From DASPHG01 sp035629775 (lineage in GTDB: Bacteria > Actinomycetota > Thermoleophilia > Solirubrobacterales > Thermoleophilaceae), in assembly GCA_035629775.1 (NCBI GenBank), contig DASPHG010000048.1, forward strand, positions 1 to 42,204: a stretch of 42,204 nt of DNA, read 5' to 3'. Shown here one piece after another: positions 16,312 to 25,043 of this stretch (position 1 is its first letter; each line of letters begins with the position of its first letter). The notes under the pieces are model-generated. The model was not told where the DNA came from and searched no databases. It worked only from the letters and a program-made list of their open reading frames with translations. Made by a program: the position numbers and the translations under genes.

Positions 16312-17150
16312 CAGCCGACCTTGCCGGTGACATACGCCTCCGTGCGCTCGTCGGTCGGGGTGGTGAAGATCCTCTCCGTGTCGTCGTACTCGACCATCCG
16401 GCCGATGCGGTCCTCGCCCTGGCCCTCGACGTCCACGGTGAAGAAGGCGGTCTTGTCCGAGACGCGCGCCGCCTGCTGCATGTTGTGGGTGACGATCACG
16501 ATCGAGTAGTTCGCGCGCAGCTCCAGCATCAGGTCCTCGATCCGGCCGGTCGAGATCGGATCGAGCGCCGAGCACGGCTCGTCCATCAGGATCACGTCCG
16601 GCTCGATCGCGAGACAGCGTGCGATGCACAGCCGTTGCTGCTGGCCGCCCGACATCCCGAAGGCGTTCGTCTTCAGGCGGTCCTTCACCTCGTCCCAGAG
16701 CGCGCCCCGGCGCAGCGCGCGCTCGACGATCTCGTCCATGTCGCCTTCCATGCCGAGGACGCGCGGGCCGAACGCGATGTTGTCGTAGATCGACTTCGGG
16801 AACGGGTTCGGCTTCTGGAAGACCATCCCGATGCGCTTGCGCGCCTGGACGGGGTCGACATGGGCGCCGTACAGGTCCTCACCGTGGTAGAGGATCTTCC
16901 CGCTGACGGCGGCGCCGGGGATCAGGTCGTTCATCCGGTTCAGGCAGCGGATCAGCGTGCTCTTGCCGCAACCCGAGGGCCCGATCAGCGCGGTGATCCG
17001 CTCCTTGTAGACGTCGAAAGTGATGCCCTGGACGGCGACCTTCTCGCCGTAGCTGACCTGGACGTCCGCGAGCTCGAAGACGGCCTCGGTCGGCGGCATC
17101 GGCACCGGCACATGCCCTGCCATCGCCGGGGCGACGTCGACGCCGGTCAT
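16311..17150 (-). CDS. pstB: Phosphate ABC transporter ATP-binding protein
   Basis: 279 aa. Walker A is GPSGCGKSTLIR, the Q-loop region is MVFQKPNPFPKSIYDN (PstB-specific), the signature is MSGGQQQRLCIAR and Walker B is ILMDEPCSALDP, with the H-loop in VTHNMQQAARVSD. It energises the PstCA permease. The ATG at 17150 is preceded by AGGTGG and lies just past the pstA stop; it gives about 20 extra N-terminal residues relative to the usual core. The in-frame upstream region overlaps pstA and is not coding in this frame. Confidence 0.96.
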   Translation of the reverse strand: MTGVDVAPAMAGHVPVPMPPTEAVFELADVQVSYGEKVAVQGITFDVYKERITALIGPSGCGKSTLIRCLNRMNDLIPGAAVSGKILYHGEDLYGAHVDPVQARKRIGMVFQKPNPFPKSIYDNIAFGPRVLGMEGDMDEIVERALRRGALWDEVKDRLKTNAFGMSGGQQQRLCIARCLAIEPDVILMDEPCSALDPISTGRIEDLMLELRANYSIVIVTHNMQQAARVSDKTAFFTVDVEGQGEDRIGRMVEYDDTERIFTTPTDERTEAYVTGKVG

Positions 17151-17155
17151 CTCGC

Positions 17156-18037
17156 CTACCACCTCTGCTCGTATCGATTTCGTAGCCAGATGGCCACCGC
17201 GTTCATGGACAGGAGCAGCATGAGCAGCACCAAGATGCCGGCCGCGGCGAGCAGCTTGAACTCCGGCTGCGGGCGCGAGATCCACTCGAAGATCTGGAGC
17301 GGGAGCGCCGTGTAACCGGAGCCGAGGCTGTCGGGGTTGAAGGCGACGAAGCTCGCCGCCCCGACCAGGATCAGTGGGGCGGTCTCGCCGATCGCGCGCG
17401 AGAGCGCCAGGATGACGCCGGTGGCGATCCCGGGGATCGCGGCGGGCAGCACCTGCCTGCGGATCGTCTGCCACTGGGTCGCGCCGAGCGCCATCGAGCC
17501 CTCCCGGATGGACGGCGGCACTGCCCGGATCGCCTCGCGCGCCGCGATGATCACCACGGGCAGGACGAGCAGGCCCAGCGTCAGGCCCCCGGCCAGGACG
17601 ACGCGGCCCAGCTCGAGCGGTCCGCGAACGAGGAACGCGAGACCGAGGATCCCGTAGACGATCGACGGCACGGCGGCGAGGTTCTGGATGTTCACCTCGA
17701 TGAAGCGGTTCCACCACCGGCCTCGGTCCGCGTACTCCTCGAGGTAGATCGCCGTCGCTACACCGACGGGCATGATGAACGCCGCACAGACGGCCATCAG
17801 CCAGATCGTCCCCATCAGCGGCGACTCGATGCCGGCCCGGTCGGGGAACGTGGAGGGGAAGCTGGTCAGGAAGTTCCAGTCGAGCTCGCCCGCGCCGTCG
17901 GCGGCGACGTCGTAGATGAGGAGCGCGAGGATCCCGACGCCGGCGACGGTGCAGAACATCAGCAGCCCGCGGAAGCTGCGGTCCTTCAGCCGCTCCCGGG
18001 GCGAGGCGGGCGGGATGACGGCCCCATGGGCGCTCAT
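17156..18037 (-). CDS. pstA: Phosphate ABC transporter permease PstA
   Basis: 293 aa, six predicted helices. The typical features are WNFLTSFPS after the first helix, LMAVCAAFIMPVGVATAIYLEEYA (two adjacent stretches), VNIQNLAAVPSIVYGILGL, and the EAA-loop REAIRAVPPSIREGSMALGATQW that docks on PstB. The ATG overlaps the pstC stop by four bases, and pstB follows 5 nt after its stop. Confidence 0.95.
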   Translation of the reverse strand: MSAHGAVIPPASPRERLKDRSFRGLLMFCTVAGVGILALLIYDVAADGAGELDWNFLTSFPSTFPDRAGIESPLMGTIWLMAVCAAFIMPVGVATAIYLEEYADRGRWWNRFIEVNIQNLAAVPSIVYGILGLAFLVRGPLELGRVVLAGGLTLGLLVLPVVIIAAREAIRAVPPSIREGSMALGATQWQTIRRQVLPAAIPGIATGVILALSRAIGETAPLILVGAASFVAFNPDSLGSGYTALPLQIFEWISRPQPEFKLLAAAGILVLLMLLLSMNAVAIWLRNRYEQRW

Positions 18038-18981
18038 TCGTAGACCTGTCGGTACCTGCGGACGAACCGGATCGCGACCGCGTTGATCACGAGGGTCATG
18101 AAGAAGAGGGTGGCCCCGACGGCGAAGATCGTCTCGTAGCCGATCGAGCCCGTCGGCACGTCGCCCTTCGCCGTCGTCCCGATGAAGGCGGTCATCGTCG
18201 CGTGCGGCTCGAACGCGTTGGGCGAGCTGCTCGCGATGCTGCCGGCGGCGACGAGCACGATCATCGTCTCGCCGATCGCTCGCGACGCCCCCAGCACGAC
18301 CGCCGCGACGACGCCCGAGAGCGCGGCGGGGAATACGACCCGTAGCGAGACCTGGAGCTTCGACGCGCCCAGCCCGAAGGCGCCCTCGCGCAGCGAGTGC
18401 GGAACCGCGGACATGGCGTCCTCCGCCACCGACGCGATGGTCGGGAGGACCATGAATCCCATGATGATTCCCGCGGAGAGGGCGTTGAAGATCTGGACTC
18501 GGTCGGTCCCGAAGATCCCCTGCAGGATCTCGGGCGTGAAGAACGTCAGCGCGAAGTAGCCGAACACGATCGTCGGGATTCCGGCCAGGACCTCGAGGAT
18601 CGGCTTGACCGTCTTGCGCACCCGTGGGCGCGCGTACTCAGAGAGGTAGACCGCCGCGCCGAGGCCGAGCGGGATCGCCACGAGGAGGGCGATCATGGTG
18701 ACCATGAGCGTGCCCCAGACGAGGGGCCAGACGCCGAACTTCGGGTCCGCGAACAGCGGCGACCAGTCCGACGTCGTGAAGAACTCGACGATGCTGACGT
18801 CGCCGAAGAACGCGATCGTCTCCTCGAGCAGGGCGACGAGGATTCCGATCGTGGTGAGAATCGAGATCAGCGCGCAGAGGAGCAGGAACGCCTTGACGGC
18901 GTCCTCGGTCCAGCGACGGCGCCCGCCGCCCAGGACCTGGATCCCGGACGGCGCGCGAACCGCTGACTGACCTGCTTCCAA
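18034..18981 (-). CDS. pstC: Phosphate ABC transporter permease PstC
   Basis: 315 aa, about six helices, with AVYLSEYARPRVRKTVKPIL, EVLAGIPTIVFGYFAL and the EAA-loop EDAMSAVPHSLREGAFGLGA. Partner of PstA in the inner-membrane channel. The only plausible start is TTG at 18981, directly after the pstS TAG; no ATG or GTG occurs before the first helix. Ribosomes may re-initiate from pstS. Confidence 0.94.
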   Translation of the reverse strand: MEAGQSAVRAPSGIQVLGGGRRRWTEDAVKAFLLLCALISILTTIGILVALLEETIAFFGDVSIVEFFTTSDWSPLFADPKFGVWPLVWGTLMVTMIALLVAIPLGLGAAVYLSEYARPRVRKTVKPILEVLAGIPTIVFGYFALTFFTPEILQGIFGTDRVQIFNALSAGIIMGFMVLPTIASVAEDAMSAVPHSLREGAFGLGASKLQVSLRVVFPAALSGVVAAVVLGASRAIGETMIVLVAAGSIASSSPNAFEPHATMTAFIGTTAKGDVPTGSIGYETIFAVGATLFFMTLVINAVAIRFVRRYRQVYE

Positions 18982-19917
18982 CTAGCCCCCGAGCGTGCTC
19001 GTGGACTTGCCGATCGCGTCCTGGGCGGCCGGCACGATCTGTGCCGCCTCGGCGATCGCGGACGCGTTCTCGAGCGTGAACTCCATGAACGCCTTCACCT
19101 CCGGGCGCTCGAGCGCCCTGTCGCTCGGGTACATGAAGAGCGGCCTCGAGAGCGGCTCGTACTCGCCGGACTGGATCGTCTCGAGCGTGGGCTCCACGCA
19201 CCCCGAGCCGGCGTCGATCTGGACGAGGTTCAGCGCGTCGGCGTTCGCCTCGTAGTACGAGAAGCCGAAGTAGCCGAGGCCGCCATCGTCACCGCTCACG
19301 CCCTGGACGAGCACGTTGTCGTCCTCGGACGGCTGGTAGTCCTTTCGGGTGTTGCCCTCCTCACCGTTGATCTCCTCGGTGAAGAACTCGAAGGTCCCGG
19401 AATCCGTGCCCGGGCCGTACAGGCTGAGCTCGCCGCCGGGCAGCTCGGGATCGACGTCCGCGAGGCTCGCGATCTTCGATCCGGACTCCCAGATCTCCTT
19501 GAGCTGGTCCGTCGTGAGGCACTCGACCTCGAGAGTCGGGTTGGTCACGATCGAGACTCCGTCCGACGCGACCTGGAGCTCCTTGTAGGCGACCCCGTTC
19601 TCTTCGCAGACGGGAACCTCCTCCGCCTCGTCGATCGGGCGCGATGCGGTCGAGACGTCGGTCTCGCCGGCGCAGAACTTCTCGAAGCCGCCGCCCGTGC
19701 CCGACTGCCCGACCGTGATGCGCACGTCGGGGTTCTCGGTCTGAAACTGCTCGGCCGCCGCTTGTGCGAACGGGAAGACCGTGCTCGAGCCGTCGATGGC
19801 GATCTCGCCGGACAGGCCACCTGATCCACCGCCGGCGCTGTCGTCGTCACCACACCCGCCCGCGCCGATGGCGAGGGCGGCGGCGACTGGAAGTACAAGC
19901 AGTTGCTTGTGGTTCAC
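18982..19917 (-). CDS. pstS: Phosphate-binding lipoprotein PstS
   Basis: 311 aa, extracytoplasmic phosphate receptor of the Pst system. GTG start with a good GGAG site 8 nt upstream (minus strand GGAGAAAAGCAA then GTG). The lipobox is near AIGAGGC, so the mature N-terminus is a lipidated Cys followed by acidic and Gly/Ser linker residues. The phosphate-binding loops are IDGSSTVFPFAQAAAEQF, GQSGTGGGFEKFCAGETDVS and GPGTDSGTFEFF. It heads pstSCAB-phoU and is divergent from sixA-ppx-ppk, with a candidate PHO box between. Confidence 0.96.
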   Translation of the reverse strand: MNHKQLLVLPVAAALAIGAGGCGDDDSAGGGSGGLSGEIAIDGSSTVFPFAQAAAEQFQTENPDVRITVGQSGTGGGFEKFCAGETDVSTASRPIDEAEEVPVCEENGVAYKELQVASDGVSIVTNPTLEVECLTTDQLKEIWESGSKIASLADVDPELPGGELSLYGPGTDSGTFEFFTEEINGEEGNTRKDYQPSEDDNVLVQGVSGDDGGLGYFGFSYYEANADALNLVQIDAGSGCVEPTLETIQSGEYEPLSRPLFMYPSDRALERPEVKAFMEFTLENASAIAEAAQIVPAAQDAIGKSTSTLGG

Positions 19918-19965
19918 TTGCTTTTCTCCTTTGTCATTGCCCGCAGCGTTACAGCGGTTCGGCCT

Positions 19966-19987
19966 GCGCCTGTGAAAAAGTCGTGAA
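19966..19987 (-). promoter_or_regulatory. Candidate PHO box (two 11-bp direct repeats) in the pstS-sixA divergent region
   Basis: On the minus strand two TTCAC cores recur with an exact 11-base period: TTCACGACTTT then TTCACAGGCGC. The spacing and core resemble the GTTCACC-type 11-bp repeats bound by PhoP in Streptomyces. It lies 49-70 nt upstream of the pstS GTG and immediately upstream of the sixA start, so it could control both directions. Confidence 0.5.
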
Positions 19988-19989
19988 TC

Positions 19990-20424
19990 GTGATTTGGCT
20001 TCTGCGCCACGCCGAAGCTGCAGAGGGCAGCCCGGACGCCGAGCGCGAGCTCACCGAGACGGGAGAACGCCAGGCGCGCAGCGCGGGGCTCGCGCTGAAA
20101 GCGCTCGGCGCGAGGGTGGACGTCTGCCTGACCAGCCCGAAGGTGCGCGCGTCCGAGACGGCGCGGCTCGCATGTGAGGCCCTCGACGTCGAGTACCGCC
20201 ACGAGCCGAAGCTCGCCGGGGGCCCCTTCGACCCGGAGGCGCTCGCCGCCGGCCTGGACGAGGTGCTGCTCGTCGGCCACGACCCCGACTTCTCGATGGC
20301 GGTCCATTCTGCGACAGGCGCGCAGGTGCGTATGAAGAAGGGCGGCCTCGCGGGCATCGAAAAGGGCGAGCTGAAGGTGCTCCTGCGCCCGTCCGAGCTC
20401 GAGGCGATCGCGGACGGCGGCTGA
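19990..20424 (+). CDS. SixA-like histidine phosphatase
   Basis: 144 aa, branch-2-like small histidine phosphatase. The phosphoacceptor H7 is in LLRHAEA, with an Arg-containing CLTSPKVRASETARLA motif and a second catalytic His in VLLVGHDPDFS. SixA proteins remove phosphate from protein phosphohistidine; here the substrate is unknown. The GTG start at 19990 is the first in the frame. Placement upstream of ppx-ppk (2-nt gap) and opposite pstS suggests a link to phosphate or polyphosphate metabolism rather than the ArcB role of E. coli SixA. Confidence 0.88.
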   Translation: MIWLLRHAEAAEGSPDAERELTETGERQARSAGLALKALGARVDVCLTSPKVRASETARLACEALDVEYRHEPKLAGGPFDPEALAAGLDEVLLVGHDPDFSMAVHSATGAQVRMKKGGLAGIEKGELKVLLRPSELEAIADGG

Positions 20425-20426
20425 GC

Positions 20427-21299
20427 TTGCGCCTCGGCTGCATCGACGTCGGCAGCAATACAACGCGCCTGCTTGTCGCCGAGGGGATCCCGGACGGGCT
20501 GAGAGACGTGCTGAACGAGCGCGCCTTCACCCTGATCGGGCGCAGCCTCACGAGCGACGGGCGGATCCCGCCGGAGAAGATCGAGGAGACCGCCGACGCG
20601 GTGATGCGCCAGGCGGAGCAGGCGCGGGCGGCCGGGGCGGAGGCGGTTCGCGTGGTGGCGACGGCGGCGATCAGGCGAGCCGCCAATGCGGCCGACCTGG
20701 CCGCCGCCGTCGAGGGCGCGACCGGGCTGGAACTGGAGGTGCTGGGCGGCGAGGAGGAGGCGCGGCTCGCGTTCAGGGGCGCGGCAAATGCATTCGGAGA
20801 GGCGGGCTCCCTGGCGGTGGTGGACGTTGGCGGCGGGTCCACCGAAGTCGCCTTCGGCGCCGGGGACGGAACGATCGCGGCCGCCGCCTCGGTCGCCGTC
20901 GGCTCCTCGACACTGGCCGAACGCCACCTGGCGAGCGATCCGCCGCGGGCGGATCAGATCGCGGCGGCGCGGGCCGAGGCGGCCGCCGCTTTCGCCGGGC
21001 TCGAGTCGCGGCCGGTCGACCGCGCGGTCGCCGTGGGTGGCAGCGCGAGCTCGCTTCAGCACCTGGCCGGACGCGAGCTCGGGCACGTGGAGCTGGCCGA
21101 GGCGCTCGACACGCTCCTCACCGAGCCGGCCTGGGAGGTGGCCCAGCGATTCGAGCTCGATCCTGAACGCGTTCGGCTGCTTCCGGCCGGCCTGGTGATC
21201 CTCACGGAGGTTGCCCTGTGTCTGCAGCAGTCGTTGCGAGTTTGTAAAGGAGGCCTTCGGGAGGGAGTCATCCTCGAGATGTTGGGGAACCGAACCTAG
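20427..21299 (+). CDS. ppx: Ppx/GppA-family exopolyphosphatase / guanosine pentaphosphatase
   Basis: 290 aa, the short two-domain actin-like form. Motifs are IDVGSNTTRLLVAEG at the N-terminus, VVATAAIRRAANAADL, a GGEEEARLAF segment, and VVDVGGGSTEVAFG. It lacks the C-terminal HD-like domain of E. coli Ppx. The likely role is release of phosphate from polyphosphate ends, or pppGpp hydrolysis. TTG start 2 nt after sixA; the stop abuts the ppk start with no gap. Confidence 0.92.
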   Translation: MRLGCIDVGSNTTRLLVAEGIPDGLRDVLNERAFTLIGRSLTSDGRIPPEKIEETADAVMRQAEQARAAGAEAVRVVATAAIRRAANAADLAAAVEGATGLELEVLGGEEEARLAFRGAANAFGEAGSLAVVDVGGGSTEVAFGAGDGTIAAAASVAVGSSTLAERHLASDPPRADQIAAARAEAAAAFAGLESRPVDRAVAVGGSASSLQHLAGRELGHVELAEALDTLLTEPAWEVAQRFELDPERVRLLPAGLVILTEVALCLQQSLRVCKGGLREGVILEMLGNRT

Positions 21300-23396
21300 G
21301 TGAGCACCACCGACCAGCGTCCCGCGAGCGATTCGCCGCCGCTCGCCTCCGCCGAGCTCTACTTCAACCGCGAGACGTCGTGGGTCGACTTCAACGAGCG
21401 CGTGCTCGAGCTCGCGGAGGACGACGCGACCCCTCTGCTCGAGCGCGCGAAGTTCCTTGGGATCTACACGTCGAATCTGGACGAGTTCGTGATGGTGCGC
21501 ATCGCCGGCCTGCACGACCAGGTGGATGCCGGGGTGGAGGCTCGCCAGGCGGACGGGCTGACGGCGTCGCAGACGATCGACATGCTCGCGACGAAGCTGG
21601 ACGCGACCAACGAGCGCCACTCGCGCGCATGGGAGGAGCACGTACGCCCAGCGCTCGCCGAGCAGGGGATCCGGGTCGTGAGCTGTGAGACGTGCGATGA
21701 CCCAGAGCTCGAGAAGGTCGACGAGATCTTCCAGCGTCAGATCTTCCCGGTGCTGACGCCACTTGCCGTCGGACCGGGCCGGCAGTTTCCGTACATCTCG
21801 AACCTCTCGCTGAGCATCGCCGTGACCTTGTGCGACCCGCATGACGGCAGCGATGCCTTCGCGCGGGTGAAGGTCCCAAAGGAGGTGCTCCCGCGGTTCC
21901 TCGCGATCGACGACGAGACGTTCGTCCCGCTCGAGGCCGTGATCGCCCGCAACCTGCACGAGCTCTTCCCCGGAATGGAGATCGTCTCGCACGACTACTT
22001 CCGGGTCACCCGCGACGCCGATCTGTCGGTGAGCGACGAGGCCGACGACTTGGTGCGGGCGGTCGAGAAGGAGTTGCGCCAACGCCGGTTCGGCGAGGTC
22101 GTCCGGCTCGAGGTCAGTGACACGATGGAGCCCGGCGTGCGCGAGCAGCTCGTCGAGTGGCTCAAGCTCGAGGAACGTCAGGTCTACGACGTCCAGGGCA
22201 TGCTCGATCTCTCGGACCTGTCGCAGATCGTGGCGCTCGAGAACCATGCGGACCTGCGCTACCCGCCGCATACGCCGGTCGTGCCGGCGCAGTTCGCCGG
22301 CGACCGCGAGAAGGCGGACCTCTTCGCCGCCATGCGTGAGCGCGATGTCCTCGTCCACTACCCGTACGAGTCCTTCGGGGCGAGCATCGAACGGTTCGTC
22401 GAGCAGGCGGTCGAGGACCCCGACGTCCTCGCGATCAAGATGACCGTCTACCGGACATCCGACGAGTCGGCGCTCGTGCCGGCGCTGATCGAGGCCGCCG
22501 AGTCAGGCAAGCAGGCGGTGTGCATGGTCGAGCTGAAGGCGCGCTTCGACGAGCGGCGCAACATCACGTGGGCCCGGGCACTCGAGGAGGCCGGGGCACA
22601 CGTCGTGCACGGCCTCCCCGGCCTGAAGACCCACCTGAAGGCGCTTCTCGTCGTGCGGCGGGAGGCGGGGGGTGTGCGGCACTACCTGAACGTGGGCACC
22701 GGCAATTACCACGCAAAGACCGCGCGCATCTACGAGGACTTCGGGCTGTTCACCAGCGATCCGGTCCTCACCGAGGACGTCGCCGACCTCTTCAACGCGC
22801 TCACCGGCTACGCGCGGCCGAAGGACTACGCCAAGGTGATCGTGTCGCCGCGGCACACGCGGGCGCGGATCCTGGACGAGATCGACCGGACGATCGAGGC
22901 ACACGAAAGCGGCGCGGACGCGCGGATCGCCATGAAGATGAACTCCCTGGTGGACCGCCGCTGCATCGAGGCGCTCTACCGCGCCTCGATGGCCGGCGTC
23001 CAGGTGGACCTGAACGTCCGCGGGATCTGCTGCCTTCGGCCAGGTGTCGAGGGCGTCAGCGAGAACATCCGTGTGGTCTCGGTGGTAGGCCGCTTCCTCG
23101 AGCATTCGCGCATCTACTCGTTCCAGCGCGGCGAGGAGACCACGTGGTTGATCGGCTCGGCTGACCTGATGCCCCGCAACCTCGACAGCCGCGTCGAGCT
23201 GCTCGTGCCCGTGGAGGACGAGGGCCTGACCGCTGAGCTGGCCGACACGCTCGAGCGCTGCTTGGCGGACGACACCTTCGCCTGGGACCTGCGGGAGGAC
23301 TCGTCCTGGGAGCGTCGCGACGGCCGGGAGCGGAGCGTCCACCACGAGCTGCTCGAGCGGACTCGCGAGCGCGGCTCTCACGCAGGCGAGTCGTGA
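21300..23396 (+). CDS. ppk: Polyphosphate kinase 1
   Basis: 698 aa, full-length PPK1. It reversibly makes polyphosphate from ATP. The N-terminus has YFNRETSWVDFNERVLELA; the catalytic core has GLKTHLKALLVV with H445 as the expected phosphohistidine, then VGTGNYHAKTARIYEDF, MKMNSLVDRRCIEALYRAS, NVRGICCLRPG, and H602 in FLEHSRIYSF. H445 and H602 correspond to E. coli PPK His435 and His592. The GTG start directly follows the ppx stop, forming sixA-ppx-ppk. Confidence 0.97.
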   Translation: MSTTDQRPASDSPPLASAELYFNRETSWVDFNERVLELAEDDATPLLERAKFLGIYTSNLDEFVMVRIAGLHDQVDAGVEARQADGLTASQTIDMLATKLDATNERHSRAWEEHVRPALAEQGIRVVSCETCDDPELEKVDEIFQRQIFPVLTPLAVGPGRQFPYISNLSLSIAVTLCDPHDGSDAFARVKVPKEVLPRFLAIDDETFVPLEAVIARNLHELFPGMEIVSHDYFRVTRDADLSVSDEADDLVRAVEKELRQRRFGEVVRLEVSDTMEPGVREQLVEWLKLEERQVYDVQGMLDLSDLSQIVALENHADLRYPPHTPVVPAQFAGDREKADLFAAMRERDVLVHYPYESFGASIERFVEQAVEDPDVLAIKMTVYRTSDESALVPALIEAAESGKQAVCMVELKARFDERRNITWARALEEAGAHVVHGLPGLKTHLKALLVVRREAGGVRHYLNVGTGNYHAKTARIYEDFGLFTSDPVLTEDVADLFNALTGYARPKDYAKVIVSPRHTRARILDEIDRTIEAHESGADARIAMKMNSLVDRRCIEALYRASMAGVQVDLNVRGICCLRPGVEGVSENIRVVSVVGRFLEHSRIYSFQRGEETTWLIGSADLMPRNLDSRVELLVPVEDEGLTAELADTLERCLADDTFAWDLREDSSWERRDGRERSVHHELLERTRERGSHAGES

Positions 23397-23455
23397 CCAT
23401 CCTGTAAACGCCCGGCGGACAGCGCCGTTCCACTCCCTAGACTCAGGCTCAGCCA

Positions 23456-24232
23456 ATGTCAGAGACGACACCAATTCGGCTTGCCGTGATCGACACGGAC
23501 AGCGGGTTCGTGCAGGTGGTTACCAAGCGTCTCGACGGACTCGGCTGGCACTACCGCGTGCTGGAGTCCGTCCCGCGCGTGGAGGAGCTCGTGGCGATGC
23601 GGCTGAATGCGCTCGTCGTCGACCTGGAGATGCTCGGCCCCGACGCGTGGGGGTTCCTCGATCGCGTTTGCAGTGCTCTGCCCGGCATGGGCGTGATCGT
23701 GTGCACCGGCCGATCGACCGTCGCCCAGCGAGTGCGCGGGCTTCGCTTCGGTGCCGACGACTGGCTCACGAAGCCGTGCCACCCCGAGGAGCTGATTGCC
23801 CGCGTCGAGGCGGTCGCCCGCAGGCGGAGGCGCGCGAGCGTCCGGATCGACACCGGCCCGCTGGTGGCGGGCGAGGTCGAGATCCGGGCCGACCAGTTTC
23901 AGGCCTTTGTGCAGGGCAACAGCGTGGGTCTCACCCGGCGCGAGTTCGAGCTGCTCCAGCTACTCGCCGAGGCGAAGGGCCAGGTGCTCGAGCGGGAGGA
24001 GATCTACCAGCGCGTGTGGGGTTACGCGATGGCGCGCGGGGACCGCTCGGTGGACGTGTTCGTGCGGAAGCTGCGTCAGAAGCTCGAGAAGGCGTCGACC
24101 AATTGGGAGTACATCCACACGCACTTCGGGGTCGGCTATCGGTTCGAGCCCGTCGGTGCAGAGGTGGACGCGGCCGAACTGCCACCGTCCGCCGAGCCCG
24201 TCATCGCACCGCAGGCCGAACGAGCGCGATAA
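23456..24232 (+). CDS. OmpR/PhoB-family response regulator
   Basis: 258 aa. The receiver domain (about 7-125) has the acidic D13/D15, phosphoacceptor D56 in VVDLEM, T84 in VCTGRS and K106 in LTKPCHPEE, all suited for phosphorylation. The DNA-binding winged helix (about 145-240) shows GLTRREFELLQLLAEAKGQV, YQRVWGYAMARGDRSVDVFV and GVGYRFEPVG. A 20-residue Ala/Pro/Glu tail follows. No histidine kinase is in the window. Its position after ppk in the phosphate island makes a PhoP/RegX3-like role plausible, but this is contextual. TAGACT at 23438-23443 is a promoter candidate, 12 nt before the ATG. The 3' end overlaps convergent znuB by 32 nt. Confidence 0.9.
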   Translation: MSETTPIRLAVIDTDSGFVQVVTKRLDGLGWHYRVLESVPRVEELVAMRLNALVVDLEMLGPDAWGFLDRVCSALPGMGVIVCTGRSTVAQRVRGLRFGADDWLTKPCHPEELIARVEAVARRRRRASVRIDTGPLVAGEVEIRADQFQAFVQGNSVGLTRREFELLQLLAEAKGQVLEREEIYQRVWGYAMARGDRSVDVFVRKLRQKLEKASTNWEYIHTHFGVGYRFEPVGAEVDAAELPPSAEPVIAPQAERAR

Positions 24233-25043
24233 CGGCGAACGCCGCGACGGCCACCAGCACGATCGAGGCGCCGGCGGCCACCTCGAAATGCCACGAGACC
24301 AGCAGGCCGAGCGGTCCGCTGGCCGCGGCGATCGCGGCCGAGACCGCCATCATCGTCGGCAGTCTCCGCGTGAGCAGGGCGGCCGCCGCCGGCGGCGCGA
24401 TAAGCAGTCCGAGCACGAGCAGCGCGCCGACGACCGTGAACCCGATCACCACCGCCAGTGCCAGCAGCACCATCAGCGCTAGCTCGGTTCGTTCCACCGG
24501 GATGCCGAGCGAGGCCGCGCGGCGGCGGTCGAACGACACCAGGACGAACGGCCTGTAGAGCCACCAGAGGAGCGCGAGCACAGCGGCGGTGAGTCCGGCC
24601 GTGAGCGCCACCTCCCACTCGGGCACGCTCAGCACGTCGCCGAACAGGAAGGCGGTCAGATCCACCGCGAACCCCTCCACGCGGGAGATCAGCACGACGC
24701 CGAGCGCGAGCATGAACACGAACATGACCGCCGTGGCGGTGTCCTCGCGCAGCCGCGTGCGGCGCAGGATGACCGCCGTTCCAGCCGCGGTCGCGATCCC
24801 GCCCGCGAGCGCGCCCGCCAGCACCGCGGCGCGGTCGGGGTCGCCGCTCGTGCCCGCGGTCAGGAGCACCGCGACCGCGACGCCCGGCAGGACCCCATGC
24901 GCCACGGACTCCGCCAGCAGGGCGGTTCCGCGCATGACGACGAAGCACCCGACGGTGCCGCAGAGCACGCCCACGAGCATCGCCGCCAGCGCGCCGTTGC
25001 GCATGAACTCCGGCTCGAACGGCTCGAGCAGGAGTGACTCCAT
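24201..25043 (-). CDS. znuB: Zinc (metal) ABC transporter permease, ZnuB family
   Basis: 280 aa with about eight helices, ABC-3 metal permease family. Motifs are FMRNGALAAMLVGVLCGTVG and MRGTALLAESVAHGVLPGVA near the N-terminus (typical of the family) and GFTVVGALLVLGLLIAPPAA near the C-terminus. It forms the zinc channel with ZnuC and ZnuA. The ATG shares a base with the znuC stop (TGATG), so they are coupled. The 3' end overlaps the convergent response-regulator gene by 32 nt. Confidence 0.92.
   Translation of the reverse strand: MESLLLEPFEPEFMRNGALAAMLVGVLCGTVGCFVVMRGTALLAESVAHGVLPGVAVAVLLTAGTSGDPDRAAVLAGALAGGIATAAGTAVILRRTRLREDTATAVMFVFMLALGVVLISRVEGFAVDLTAFLFGDVLSVPEWEVALTAGLTAAVLALLWWLYRPFVLVSFDRRRAASLGIPVERTELALMVLLALAVVIGFTVVGALLVLGLLIAPPAAAALLTRRLPTMMAVSAAIAAASGPLGLLVSWHFEVAAGASIVLVAVAAFAVIALVRPAVR

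Noticed and set aside
19914..22358. An 814-aa minus-strand frame opposite sixA, ppx and ppk.
   Set aside because: It lies over three well-identified genes and shows no recognisable motif, and long GC-rich antisense frames are common here.
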